Below, piece after piece: positions 1-11,524 of a stretch of 64,000 bases of DNA (positions within the stretch are counted from its first letter, which is position 1; each line of letters begins with the position of its first letter). Location of the stretch: NCBI GenBank assembly GCA_032209605.1, contig JASFXZ010000018.1, positions 6,265,904-6,329,903 of the forward strand, given 5' to 3'. The position numbers and the translations under genes are program-made. The DNA comes from Mactromeris polynyma (lineage: Eukaryota > Mollusca > Bivalvia > Venerida > Mactridae). The notes under the pieces are model-generated. The model saw only the letters and a list, made by a program, of their open reading frames with translations. It had not been told where the DNA came from and made no database searches.

Positions 1-1308
1 AACATATTAATAATGTACATGTGCTGTTGGATGTCTTTACATATTAAAGAGTTTGTATTGGATTTCACCGTTATATATGATTACAAATATTAAGAAAATA
101 TTGTACTAAAGACTAGAATACTATCCAAAAGGAACCAAAAACAATCGGCCGTGTTTCGGATAATATAAAACTACGTATTTCCTTGTTTCGGAGTATTTCA
201 ACATGCCCCGGTACGTTCCGGTTCCCAGGTTTTTATACAAAACATTGTTTATGCACGTTTATATTTACAAACATATCAAAATGCTTTGTAAAGGGATAAA
301 GGCAAAATTCTTGAAGAGTCGTAGTTTTATAATATCTTTTAATGGTACGGTGAACTATAACAATATAGCAATCGTTCAAACCATTTCAAAAGAACAACAA
401 ACTTAGAGCAAGAGATATAAGTATGAATGTCCTACTTTGTTTTCGTAGTGTGTTTACACTTTGAAAACAAAGCGCATCTAACAAGGACGACATATTGTCA
501 ACACTCGAATTGGAAGTCCGTCGTTAAGTGTTAAGCTGCGTGCATATGGTCACAACTCGCTGAACGGCGCAATCTCATAAACTGACATTCGGCCTACCAT
601 AGATGTACCTGACAGAGATGTTTAATGCAGATGATGTTATTTGTCTGTTAGATAAAATGAAGCAGTAGTGTTGTTCTATACTACCGTGAATTCACTTAAA
701 GAATTGGATGCCCAGTAACACTGTATTCAAAAATATGTTGTTGTTTTTCGAACGTCTACCTGTATTTTGTTCACTGACAAAATATTCCTTCAATTCTAAA
801 TACGCAAATATTTTGCACTTAACAGCGCGGAGACAATTTTTCAACAGAACGTCATCTCGTCACTTTGGCACCATGTTTTATATCTTTGAGATTGACGAAG
901 GCGACGAAGGCGGGAATTAAATAACACTTTGTGGCGTCAAGCACCTTTGTTAGCATTGGAACCAGGAACATGAGTTAGTGAAATTTTGTTTTATTTATTG
1001 TACGTCGTTTGTGAAACGATAATAGGAATGACACTAGCTTAGTGTAACGCTACGCAATTTATCTGGGGTCATCCTGTTTAAGGAGAACAAACATCTTCTG
1101 ACGTTTATCTCCATTTATTGAACTGAATTCAAACTGTTTTACAAAAACTTTTCATCTTTAACATACACTTACTGTATGTTTCGCTGGTCAATAATCAATA
1201 CTAATGTTCGAGGAAGCGGAAGGTCGAGGACAATAGTTCATTGGATCCTTCCTTTTAGTTGTTTATATAGCATACGCATTATTTGTGTATTTATTACCGA
1301 CAGATTGT
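1..1308. other. Left flank, no gene seen
   Basis: AT-rich sequence outside the tandem duplication. The open frames at 203-406 and 708-920 are short, have no splice-bounded conserved motif and no membrane or cysteine pattern. I see no gene, RNA or clear repeat here. Confidence 0.5.
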
Positions 1309-1830
1309 CAGTCTCACATCGACCTGATATATATTCAATTAACAACACATCACTGTCTCTATCTCATATATTACGGCATTACATGGTGAAATGTCAAAAT
1401 AAATGAGTCTGTAACTACCATGTTGCATGACATAAAACGAATGGACTGATCAAAATAATTATTACAAAGTGAGATACGCCGATTAATTGCTGAAATCTAA
1501 AAACAAAACATGATAATATACCACGCTATTTCATTATCGCACGTCTATATTTATCAACGGTGTTAGTTTGTTTGAATAACAAAATTGTGATTTTCCATTA
1601 TCAGATATTCCTTGATGTAATATTCGTCGTTTGCATGTCAGTATTGATAGATTCAAGATAATTACTAGATATTTTGGCAAAGGAGACCAGTATTTACGTT
1701 CTTGGCTATGCTTATATCGTACCATAATCACCATTCTGTCAAAGCAACTACACCCATTGGATAGAAACTCTGGCAATCTAGATTTAAGTATAATTCTGTG
1801 TCAAATATGGCCTGTTATAATAAGAAATAT
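1309..1830. repeat. Old diverged copy of the left edge of the 28-kb unit
   Basis: This stretch aligns in order with 3251-3740 (and 31887-32360). Shared pieces include 'agtctcacatcgacc', 'ttaattgctg', 'gattttccatta', 'ccagtatttac' and 'atcaccattctg' against 'atcacaattctg', separated by small indels and many substitutions. The match begins slightly left of the 28-kb unit boundary. It is clearly older than the duplication that made copies 1 and 2. The frames at 1534-1776 (-) and 1631-1975 (+) overlap it and are not supported as genes. Confidence 0.65.
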
Positions 1831-2195
1831 TATATATAATAATATTTCAGCTGTACTTCGTTTCGTGAATTATTTTCTAAAAAATACGAGCACGATAAAA
1901 CTCCAATGGTACACATATCAGTGGCATGTTAATCGTGAGTTACGATACCTTATGTTCAGTATTCATGTAGCGTGACCGTAGGATAGCGGCAATGAATGCA
2001 AACAAGGCAGATCCTAAAGGGACACCAAATGCTGCTATACTACGATCTAACCACTAAGTAATCGCTAGCATAGATTCCAAACACAACAACAAAAACGTAT
2101 GAGATTGTATTGTATCAAGGATTATTTCTCACCTGCAATACTCATACTTGATATAATAGTCAAGTTATTATTTTCTCCCCCACCCCCGTTCGGCC
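1831..2195. other. Non-coding, nothing recognised
   Basis: AT-rich sequence between two repeats. There is a C-rich tract near 2176-2187. No gene or structured element seen. Confidence 0.4.
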
Positions 2196-2470
2196 TATTG
2201 TTGGTGGTTTTCCAGGCTTGTTCCGTGATGTATTCCATCCATTAAACAGTTTTCCTCTTGTTGTCCTCCTTAATTCTCTTAAATTATTTCTTTATGGTCG
2301 GCCAGTCCATTCCTTGCACCCCTGTGCCCATGCGTTTCACCCTTGCACCTCCTCAGTGCCTGATGTTTTGTGGATTGTTGTTTTCCCGGAGGTCTGTGCG
2401 GGGAGATATTGTCTTGTGTTTGTGGCGTTCCCTGTAGCAACTTATTCACTCTTATACGATTGCGATTAAA
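2196..2470 (-). mobile_element. Unclassified dispersed repeat (minus orientation)
   Basis: Read on the minus strand, it runs 'ctacagggaacgccacaaac', then 'cacagacctccgggaaaac', 'ggcactgaggaggtgcaagg', 'ctggccgaccataaa' and 'ggatggaatacatcac'. The same ordered phrases occur at 29691-30600 and 57623-58530, and more weakly at 3041-3240. The open frame at 2279-2473 (-) covers it. It could be a decayed coding remnant of a transposable element or chance. Family unknown. Confidence 0.6.
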
Positions 2471-3040
2471 CAATTGTGTTGACTGTCTTTAGGCTTTAAA
2501 GTATTTTATTGAAATAAAACTAAAAGTCAATTAAATGTAACACAAGCATAATAACTCTATTACTGTAAATAAATAATAGTTCATGTTTATATTCTTAAAA
2601 TAGCCATAGAAGACCATATCGCTCAAACTTCATAAAAGGTAAAACTGATATAGCTTATATGCATGTTTCAATGATTACCATGTTCGATAACAGGTATTTT
2701 GCCATCTGGTTAATCGAAAATGATTTCAAACGATTAACAGAACAATAATACACTTATTTGTTTCACCTATATTTAAAATGAAATTAACACAGATTTAAAA
2801 TAAACGTCGGCCAGATTTCAGTCCGTTGAATTTTCTTCATTTAATTTTATTTCGATTGTCCAGTCAAGCTAACCGATAATCAAACGTTCGAAACGATTAA
2901 TCGGTCAACCGCAAATATGCTTAGAATAGAACTATTATAGTGTTTCACTATTTTCCAATTTTTATACGCAATATAATGTTGGTAAAATTGGAGAATTCAT
3001 TGTTCGCTACTGAAATGTTATCAAAGAGAGATTAAGTCGT
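2471..3040. other. Non-coding, nothing recognised
   Basis: Very AT-rich stretch. Phrases 'gattaacagaac' and 'cgattaatcgg' suggest decayed repeat sequence, but no boundaries can be drawn. Confidence 0.4.
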
Positions 3041-3240
3041 TACAGGGAACGCACAAGACACATAGACCTTAGGGAAACTACATTCTACGACACTAGGGAA
3101 TTGGTAGGTAACCATGTATGGGGATGTGGGAGCATTGAAAAGTCTGTTCGACTATCAAAAACATAAGCATGGAGAATTTAGAGGACAACGAGAGGAGGAA
3201 AGTATTGAACTAATGGAATAAATCACAGGACAAGACAAGA
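3041..3240 (+). mobile_element. Second, diverged copy of the 2196-2470 repeat
   Basis: Begins 'tacagggaacgcacaagaca' and ends near 'aataaatcacaggacaag', matching the beginning and end phrases of the 2196-2470 element in the opposite orientation. The middle is poorly conserved. It lies immediately left of the tandem unit boundary at 3263. Confidence 0.45.
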
Positions 3241-3265
3241 AACCCAATATTAGTCTCACATCGAC

Positions 3266-3830
3266 CAAATAATATATGTCCAATCAACAACACATTATTA
3301 TCTTTTTTGTGGTGATCTTTTCCTCCATTTAGTGGGAGAATGTTAATATAATTATGACTGTAGCTGCAACGTAGCTAGACATAAACAGTCTTCAATGATC
3401 AAAATATCTATAAATAATTATTAATAAATGAGACGTCTGTTAATTGCTGTATTTATAAAATATCAAAAAGCATTATGATATACAATGGTACGTTATTATC
3501 TCATCTGTATATTTATCATCGGAATTATTTTCGTATAAACAGACAACTTGAGATTTTCCATTAACTTTTATTTCTTCATGTAAAAATTCACAATTGACGC
3601 GTAGGCGTTGCGAGGTAATTACTCAATCAGATGGCAAAAAAATACCAGTATTTACTTGGAATTGTAATCACAATTCTGGCAAAACGACATCATCCATTAT
3701 GTAGAAGTTCTTGCAAACTAGATTAGACAAATATCGTTTGTTTTGAGTAAAAAACGAAAAAACTATTCAAGCAAAAATATTTAATTACGATATTGAAATA
3801 TTATGAAAACTTAACTTTGGCATACCCTCG
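3266..3830. other. Left edge of the unit, non-coding
   Basis: AT-rich sequence with no splice-bounded open frame. It is the part related to 1309-1830. The first exon of the cysteine-rich gene was looked for here and not found. Confidence 0.4.
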
Positions 3831-4690
3831 TAGGAGACGTTGACCTGGAATGATGGTACAAACAAGAGGGCCAATATCGCCCTTAATCACTCGCCGGAGT
3901 CGCAAAGTATAGGTCTGAAAAGAAGATAGGCACGTTAATTCAAATGATATCATTGAGGACAAATGATTATACACATTTTGTTTAAAAGAAACTGATAGAA
4001 AATTAATAACGTTTCTCTATGATTTGACTAGATGACCCAAGTTTCGATCTTGATATAAATTTCATAAAGACTAAGATACTGATCAAGTCTTGTGTAGAAC
4101 AGGTTCTGAGTTTGGCTTCTAGAGTGTTTCATATGATTTGACCTGGTTGCCTAGATTTTGATCCTCGCATGATCCAGTTTCTATTTCGTCTGGAATCATT
4201 TTTATGATAATCAACATTTTGACCATGTTTCATGCAGATTGGTGTTTTTGTATTGTAATCTATATTGTCACCGATGTTACCTAGTATTGTAAGTGACACG
4301 AATTTGTCGAACCAAGTTACATTTATATCAGGTAAAACATGTGGCATTTAACTGGTAAATAAGTTTTCTATGAGTTTACCGTTTGATTTTTTGACTGACA
4401 TGACCCAGTTAAAAAGTTGACATACACTTAATAGAGGGAAACATTTTGACCCGGTGTTATACGGTGCAGGAAGGAAATATGGCCTCTATAGAAAAACATT
4501 CGGATCATGCAACATGTAGTTCAGGCACACAATCTGGCCTCTAGTGTGTCCTCAATTATTTTTAATATTTTTATCACGTGACCTAGTTTTTGACTCCAAG
4601 TGGCCAAGTATTGCATTTCACTTGTATTTCATTAAGACAAATATTATACATTTAGATAATGTTTTTGCGATGGCCTACTGGACACAACAC
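3831..4690. repeat. Diverged molluscan-type repeat with 'gacctagtttttgac' phrases
   Basis: The block opens with 'caagagggccaatatcgccc' and then carries irregularly spaced related phrases: 'gatttgactagatgaccc', 'gatttgacctggttgcctag', 'catgacccagtt', 'cacgtgacctagtttttgac', with 'catgcagattgg' and 'ctctagagtgtttc' between them. It is a semi-periodic element with much drift. From general knowledge such phrases are frequent in bivalve genomes; the exact family is not identified. The open frame at 4129-4347 (-) is a by-product. Confidence 0.55.
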
Positions 4691-4794
4691 TATTAATTTA
4701 ATGTTGTTACTTTAGCTCCGATTTGTACCCATATGTATGTTTTAAATGTTTCAATCATGATTAAATGACATGTGCTTACCAAATTATATGCTGT

Positions 4795-4827
4795 GACACG
4801 GACCTATAAACGATATAGGTCCGTGTC
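4795..4827. repeat. Perfect 14-bp inverted repeat, 5-base loop
   Basis: Left arm 'gacacggacctata', loop 'aacga', right arm 'tataggtccgtgtc'. The copy 2 version (33438-33470) has a substitution in the loop only. It lies about 70 bp before a SINE. It could be the tip of an older foldback element. Confidence 0.8.
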
Positions 4828-4894
4828 TGTAATCTATCGACAAATTATTTATTCTGTCCTTAACTGTCTTGCTTACGCCCTTTCACTAACAGTA

Positions 4895-5190
4895 GCGGAT
4901 CCGTAGTCCAGTGGTAACGCGCTTGGACTTGTAATCCTGGGATTGCAGGTTCGATTCCCCGCTCCATCACTGACCGTACTAACAGCCTTTCGGACGAGAC
5001 TTTAAAAACCGATGTCCCGTGTATGTTGCTTAACATCGAGCACGTAAACGAACCAGGGGTGCTTCTGGAACTGGGGCATCTTCTGTATCATGCACTATCC
5101 TCCAAAAATCTAATTTGACTAACATTCTTCCGGAGGCGTCGCCCATAAGGGAAACCTGTGGCGACGATAAATAAATGCAAATACAACCTT
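4895..5190 (+). mobile_element. tRNA-derived SINE with conserved central domain
   Basis: The head is tRNA-like, with an A-box-like 'tagtccagtggtaacgcg' and an exact B box 'ggttcgattcc'. The anticodon position would read TGT (Thr), but the T stem does not pair well, so this is a SINE head rather than a working tRNA. The body has 'cctttcggacgagac', 'aaccgatgtcccgtgta' and 'gagcacgtaaacgaacc', which resemble a SINE domain shared by many animals (possibly Nin-DC). The frame at 5030-5236 (-) is its antisense. The 3' end is approximate. Confidence 0.8.
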
Positions 5191-6098
5191 TCACTACATC
5201 AGCGCTCATATACATACAAACACCATTGCTCATCAAAATTGCGTACAGGCAATGTAATAGGTTTAACTCAAATTCGCTATTTCTTTCATTATCGTGTTTA
5301 CCTAAATATCGATTATAGGGGTGTTGTATAAAACATATTCATCCGTTCATAATTGAAATATGATTTAAACAACAACAACAACAAACCTTCCCACCCTGTA
5401 CCCAATATAATGGATAAATAGATAATGAAAGCCTTATGAAATTGAGTTTATACGTGTTATGTTGATCGTAGCCTTCACTGTTGCTAGTCCGCCATTATCA
5501 TAACAAACGACGTGACGTCATAGTTATTTCATTTCATTTTGTATGACTGATAAGAGGATGTAACATTTCATGCACTGTGAACCAAAATATGAGTGGAATT
5601 CATGCAATTAACGGTTTATGTTTTATGAAGGATGAGACCAGTTTTCTGAGTTTCACAAATCGTCATTCAATTAACTTATTATGATTTCAAATCTTTGGAA
5701 TTTATCTGTTTAGCTCATTCTCTGATGGGGTATATCTGAGCTGAATATTGGTGGTGCTACATCAGGTTCAGGTTGTATTGGGGCAATACGAGATATATTT
5801 CATAGTACCGGATGGTGACTTGAAATGTGGGGTTACTCTCATTAAAGTATTAAAAGACGTAAAACTTGTGTTGCTGTTTGGCATCAGGCGATAATATCCA
5901 TTTTGTTTTAATGACTTGATGACCATTCTTTGGGCAATCATCGGAAAATTGCGATCAGTTACTTGTACCTCTAAATAATTCCAACTTTAATGGAATGAAT
6001 ACGCCGAAACGTTACGGTGTTCCATCTCCAAGGCATGTGTGTACAATAGTTTCTGTCCATGGCGCACTAAACGATGTTATATGTTTGTATTATTTCAG
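5191..6098. other. Upstream region or intron of the cysteine-rich gene
   Basis: No signal-peptide exon could be found between the SINE and the exon at 6099. It includes '(aac)n' at about 5370-5385 and 'cgtgacgtcatag' near 5511-5523, which is CRE-like but has no other support as a promoter. The stretch ends in a usable splice acceptor 'ttgtattatttcag'. Confidence 0.4.
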
Positions 6099-6264
6099 TG
6101 CTCAGAGACAGGTGGTATATGCATTAAGAAATACCAATGCTGCAACAAACATGATGTGTGTATGATTGAAGATACGTCCAAGTTTGGTTTCGGTATGTGC
6201 AAACCTAAGTACCAAATTCTAGATGCATACAATACTGGAGAAAAATTCGGCTTTAAGAAAACAG
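6099..6264 (+). CDS. Exon: first six-cysteine module (copy 1)
   Basis: Acceptor 'tatttcag' precedes it and donor 'gtattc' follows. It reads in phase 0 from Cys and encodes 55 residues and one base. Cysteines are at 1, 8, 14, 15, 21 and 34, followed by a cysteine-free linker rich in Lys, Tyr and Phe. Copy 2 differs at three third-codon positions, all synonymous. Confidence 0.78.
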
Positions 6265-8170
6265 GTATTCTAAAAATATTGTTTATGTTATTTTGATTTG
6301 CCTGACTATGTGTTTGAATCAAACATTGTACCTAATTATTTACTTTACAGATTGATGACATATTGCGCAACTCTCAAAGTTTGAAGGCGGGGGCATGTCA
6401 TGTTCTTCCATGAAAGTTGGCTTCGATCAATTGTCCTCCATGTCTCATGTATGTAGAGAAGGTGTCAGCTGCTTACAGAAGGCCAAGTTAATACTGGTTG
6501 ATAATTAATGCCAGAGAAACGGGTTAGGTCAACTGACTACCCATGTAAATCTTATCTTTCTCGGACTGGTTGTGTCCCCACCCTTCGAAGAAGATGTGTT
6601 TATTGTTTTGTTTATGTTAGTCCGTTTGAAGATCGTGCTGTTCCCGGCATTACATAAACACGACCATTGCATGTGATCAGGAAATTCCATTTACATTTCT
6701 ATGGGTCTACAACAACGGTCAATGTCACATTGACCTTAAAATATCCGATCACTGACTGAAAAATGTTGGGGAAATCGGCCTCCAAACTTGTATGCTGATT
6801 GCTTGGAATCGCAAAAAGGCGTGTTATCACTAACCTCCAGCATGCTAGGACGAAGGCATACGTGGTTTAAAAAAATGCTCTTTTTAGCCGATATATAGTA
6901 TTATACGGAAGTATCATGTGTATATGATTGCATTGTGGTATGGAGAGAAGACAAGATGACGTGATAGGATACACAGTATGCCATCGAGAGCGCATGAAAG
7001 TTTATGTTTTAAAATACAGATGGAGTAAGATATTTGTAACGTTATATATGACAACAGACATTTCCAGGTCGTCTAACTACGGCAAAACTTCAAACCGGAT
7101 ATTCCAAATTAAGTGCTGCCCTTGTTATGTATAAAGTAACTTGTTTTCCGCTAATGTTTCTCTGAGATGTTATTCTACTAATTCATGGCACGATAAGTCG
7201 AATAATTACCAGACAAATTATGTTTAGTTGATGTGTTTGATGACTCGGTGATCTACTTCAAACTCGTAGACTTCATTAACACGATGGCAGCTTATACATT
7301 GTTTATATGGTTAGATATCTCTGTAACTGTCAATAGTTTACGCGTCGGAAAATGACAAATGATCTTTGATTAAGTGGGTATCTGATTTTGGCCACTACAA
7401 TTCTCGTCAATGTGTCCCAAATGTCGGCTGTTTACGCAGTAAATCACAAAGCAGAGATAGAAAATGTCAAGAAGTCGGTAGTTAAAAGTAGGCAACGCTT
7501 GCAGTCGGCTATGTTAGAGATACAACAATACTTCATAGTGCGTTGTTCGTTATAAATTCTTGATTAATTTGCACAAAAGTGAAGTGATAAACATTATCAA
7601 TATTCCAGGGAACCTTAATGGCAATCAGAGTCGGTAATGGTAGGAAAAAATGGTTGCAATACTGCCTAAAGTTCAGTTAGTTAGTTGTATAATTAGACAA
7701 CACTGACCTGGCACTCATCAATCTTCGTCAATCTCTACGTGTACTCTGGCGTTCTCGTCGAGTAAGCTTGTGCTGATTATACGTATACGTATCGTAATTC
7801 TCCGATGATAACTTACGGACATGTGCGAATATTCATGAGTTCAATGTAACTGATTAAAACTCATTATATATTGTTTTAAAACACATTCCTAGCAATGGCT
7901 GTGTTTAATGACATGAAATGATATATGATATATGTTATCGCATGGTTACACACTCGCTTTATTCTCCAGCATCGTTGCTCATTAAATGTGTTTAATTTTT
8001 GTTTGTTTGTAGATGAAGAGTGCTCTGACAGTTTGGAATGCGCTGACCAGTGTTGTCGACCAATCAGAATGGGCAGGGTAGGAACTCGGCTTACGTGCGG
8101 GAAACCAGACGACAATACCGCCTGCATTGGTCGCGTATACAGTGTTAATGACATCTTTGGAGGTTACTAA
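6099..8170 (+). CDS. Cysteine-rich two-module protein, 3' part (copy 1)
   Basis: Likely a small secreted disulfide-rich protein; the receptor or target is unknown. Two exons are visible, 6099-6264 and 8013-8170, joined in phase 1 (g|at giving Asp). Together they encode 107 residues and a stop. There are 12 cysteines in two sets of C-C-CC-C-C: spacings 6, 5, 0, 5, 12 in exon one and 5, 3, 0, 13, 8 in exon two. This framework occurs in inhibitor-cystine-knot peptides and, loosely, in colipase/Dickkopf-type folds. Each module has its own exon, suggesting an internal module duplication. The upstream exon with start codon and signal peptide is missing from view and may lie left of 3263. The acceptor 'ttgtattatttcag' sets the visible start. 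The neighbour is the mucin-like gene on the opposite strand, tail to tail. A poly(A) signal lies at 8520. The exons are sequence-supported; the fold and secretion are inferred. Confidence 0.75.
6265..8012 (+). other. Intron of the cysteine-rich gene (copy 1)
   Basis: 1748-bp GT-AG intron. I looked for further exons because acceptor-like 'tatttactttacag' occurs near 6350, but that reading hits a stop at once. The frame at 6928-7134 has no splice support. Nothing else recognised. Confidence 0.55.
8013..8170 (+). CDS. Exon: second six-cysteine module and stop (copy 1)
   Basis: Acceptor 'gtttgtttgtag'. It encodes the end of a split Asp codon, then 51 residues and TAA. After the acidic start, six cysteines follow C-x5-C-x3-CC-x13-C-x8-C, then a short tail ending Gly-Gly-Tyr. 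Copy 2 differs once, at a Gly third position. Confidence 0.78.
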
Positions 8171-8519
8171 ATTTATCCAAATTTGATTTTTATTAAAAGA
8201 TATGACTTTATGGATAGTTAATGTATTGTAAGACTGTATATAGAGAAAGTATCGCTGAATGGAAGCATTGTTGAGTAAGGACTACATTTTAGTAGATATT
8301 AGATGTAGTGTACAGAATTTCTTGTGTGATGATTCACATGAAAGACGATGGAGGCCACACGCGTCTATGATAGATCACTTCCAAACTTGACACAATGTTC
8401 TAATTGCTCCCCCAGTCAGAAGTTTGATTAAGGATAAGAAATATATATTTAAATTTAATTAACGATTGGATTGTCATGCCATCATATGAACATTTTTTTT
8501 ACCTTTTTCAATACTCGTG

Positions 8520-8525
8520 AATAAA
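8520..8525 (+). promoter_or_regulatory. Candidate poly(A) signal AATAAA
   Basis: Canonical hexamer 350 bp after the stop of the cysteine-rich gene, followed by a T-rich stretch. Retained in copy 2 at 37164-37169. Other ATTAAA-type hexamers lie nearer the stop, so the real cleavage site is uncertain. Confidence 0.45.
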
Positions 8526-10953
8526 TATTTGATCGCGTTCACATGTTTTATTGTTGTTCTTTTCATTTAAATACACAACAATATTAAAAGTATTTAAAAA
8601 AAAGTTCCAATATTCAGACAAGGAAGTGTTTCTTTACAGCATCACCGGTTTTTGATGTGTAAGCCGGTACAAGGAAACTAGGTTTTACTTTAAGTTACAT
8701 ATCACTGTAGAGTTAAAAATATTGGAATCTCGAACAATCAGTATTATGTGACAAACAATAACCGAATATTCACCATGCAAATAACAGAAAATATTACAAA
8801 GTATCAAACTGAGTATTAAATTCAAGAGATATTAAATGTGTTTATAACATACTCACTAATATTTCTAGACGCGGATTTGAGTTGCCCAGCCGCTCGCCAA
8901 TCAACAGTGGAACTTCAAAAATCAGAATGAAGTTAGCAGGCGTGGTAGTAATACATGTTGCAGAATGACTGCCTTTATTGCTCATACCACTGACAGTTAT
9001 GTAATGCTGATGCTAACATTCTGTCGGTCCCAAGCAGTCATACCTAAACTGTGTTTTAATGATAATTTTCAGTGGTTGTTGAAAATTTATTAATTAGTAG
9101 AATGCATTAATATCATTTAGTATGAGGGCATTGCTGGCTCAGGAAGCAGTATTACTGCAAGCGTACTAGCTGTAGTAGGTATTAGTTCTACTGCTGTTAC
9201 TGCTATTACTGATATTTCTTAAACAATTGGTAACTTCACATCTGCACATCAACAGCGGGATCAGCACTATAATTAACAAACGTATTCGGAAATGATGCTA
9301 CGTCTTTGAGACAGACGTAAAATCTAAAGTATCCCGCCGAATATTTCTATGCGACTTTTTGTTAGCAGGCATCAAAGAAAAACGCAACCCGGGACTCGTG
9401 ATTTTACATAGCTGAAACGAATTCATAAGACGAGCGGTAAAAAGAAGCTACCAAAAGTTTGAAATAAATAAACAATTATAAAGGTTATGTTGAGCTTTTC
9501 TTTGATATATGACATCAGTGTTTGGTGCAACGTAAATATCTTCTGATTATCATAGTAATTCGTTTATAAGCAATTTTAACATAACCGTTCCGAATTCAAA
9601 CAACAAATCAAGACAGTTATTACACCAAATATTGTTTTTTATTTTCCCTCATAATATGAAATGATTGTGCATATTGTAACATAAATATTTCTTTGAAAAT
9701 AAAACATAAAAATTTATAAATATACAATGTACGTAATTACACCAAGAATGATAGAATATGACAAATCACAGATCAAATATTTGTGTAGCAATTTGCAGAT
9801 GGATGCAATTTCCAAGACTACTACAATTTCGTTTTGTTTTTTAATCTGATGTTCTCCTGTTTTCTTTTTTTATTGTTCTTGTTTCTTGAATAAAAGGATG
9901 TTTTCAATTATCGTCTCAGTATTTGCAGCGTAATGTTCTTCAAGCCAAATTATTTAAACTCGATTTTGTTGGAAAGATTAAACAAGAAAAAAAACTCAAA
10001 ACTGACATCTTTAGGAGGCGCTATGGTAACAGAACTCGTGCTAATGACTTCGGCGTTTTGCATAACGGGTAACACATAACAAACATGTCACATTTATGCT
10101 CTGTCGAAAACACATGAAGAGATGCTGCAATATTTTGAGCCCAAAAATTGGTTATTTGTATCTCTCCACATTACATTACAATTTTAATATTAAAATGTTT
10201 AAAGTAATATTATGTTCATTTTGAGGGTAATTAGTTTATCAGGAATGGATTTCATTTAGATAAATATCAATAAACATGCATTAACACAGAATAAGCGCAT
10301 TATGTATTCAGCCGTATTTGTCGAAAAAAAGAAGTTTGTTTCAACAATACACTATCACAGGAATACGATATATATTTAACAATATTAATCAACTATTCAA
10401 TATTGACTTTAATATTTAACCATTACAGCTGATATGAGATAAAATTGGGCAATATTTAGATAAACAAGGCTAATAAATGGCAACACCAGGGCCAATACGG
10501 GAAAACGGAACCTATATGAGATTCAAGCCATTTGATTGGCTGAGAAGCAGAGATAATAGGAAAATACGAGAATGACAGTTTGAATTTCTCTGATCGCCAT
10601 TTTGAAAGCTTGTGCTGATTGTGACATTATGCTGATTTTTTCTTGCTCATCGAATGCAGATAGTGCCTCCCAAACTGCGAAACCAGTGTATTTAAGACAG
10701 TCGTTGGTCAAATAATAAAGCCTATACAAAATCATTTGATTAATAACAGTATAATAGTATAATAGTATAATATCACGCAATGCTGGCATAGAAGGATGCG
10801 TAACAGAATACTATCAATTTTATTTCAATACAACATTATCTAAATGTAAATTTCTACCCGGATAATAAGATTCGCAATTTGATATTTATATTAATAATGC
10901 AACTAATTTATAGTAATATTACCAAGATTCTACAACTGTTTTAAACAATATTA
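8526..10953. other. Intergenic, no gene seen
   Basis: AT-rich spacer between the two convergent genes. A Gly/Ala/Ser-coding stretch near 9122-9222 is built on an 'actgct' short repeat, is 12 bp shorter in copy 2 and lacks splice sites. Around 10523-10789 the two copies differ by several indels, including about 35-40 bp ('ggtgagttgtaacctttgg') present only in copy 2 near 39357-39393. Confidence 0.45.
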
Positions 10954-11132
10954 CAGTCGGACCTCGTTCAATCGAATTCACCGGGTCCGAAATAAATTTT
11001 ATTTCGAATAATACATGATTTCGAATAGCCCATTCCAAATCAACGTGCCTGAGATACATCGGGACCCAATATTTATTTCGGATGCAACCAAGTAGTCGGA
11101 TAGAAGGTTGTCGAATAAACGAGGTCCGTCTG
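10954..11132. mobile_element. MITE family 1, Tc1/pogo-like, TA-flanked
   Basis: Starts 'cagtcggacctcgtt' and ends 'aacgaggtccgtctg', giving imperfect terminal inverted repeats, with TA on each side. Length 179 bp. The internal phrases 'ttatttcgaataatac' and 'atttcggatg' recur in the other family members. No transposase is encoded. Assignment to the Tc1/mariner/pogo group rests on the TA target and CAGT ends. Confidence 0.75.
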
Positions 11133-11524
11133 TATAAATAACATGAAAATCTCCATTAAAATAACTCCCAGTGGCCGACTTCAGATTTGGCTGTTGAACA
11201 ATATCGATTGAGACAAAAGATATATACAACATTTCTGGATGATGTGAATGGCTTAATAATGGCCAGATTATTACAATTGGTATCCCATGTATATATATCA
11301 TATCAAAGATATTATATCCTTTCTGTCTACATAAAGCTGTACAATACTAGACCAATACACGTGCTGTCATATTTACATCAACATAGGCTTAAATCAGGTG
11401 CTGGCAGCATCAACCGTGTTTGTTGTTCATTCTGTTGTTCATTCTGTTGTCCTGATGTTATGCTCCAACTACAGATACAGTGAGATGTTTCCAAAACCAC
11501 TGTCAAGAATCGTTCGTAGTTTTA

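Noticed and set aside
4895..4970. Functional tRNA-Thr gene
   Set aside because: The boxes are good but the T stem does not pair properly, and a SINE body follows directly.
5511..5523. CRE-like 'tgacgtca' as a promoter of the cysteine-rich gene
   Set aside because: A single motif with no start exon or TATA context nearby.
9122..9222. Gly/Ala/Ser-rich open stretch that might be an exon
   Set aside because: Short 'actgct' repeats explain the composition, length differs between copies and there are no splice sites.
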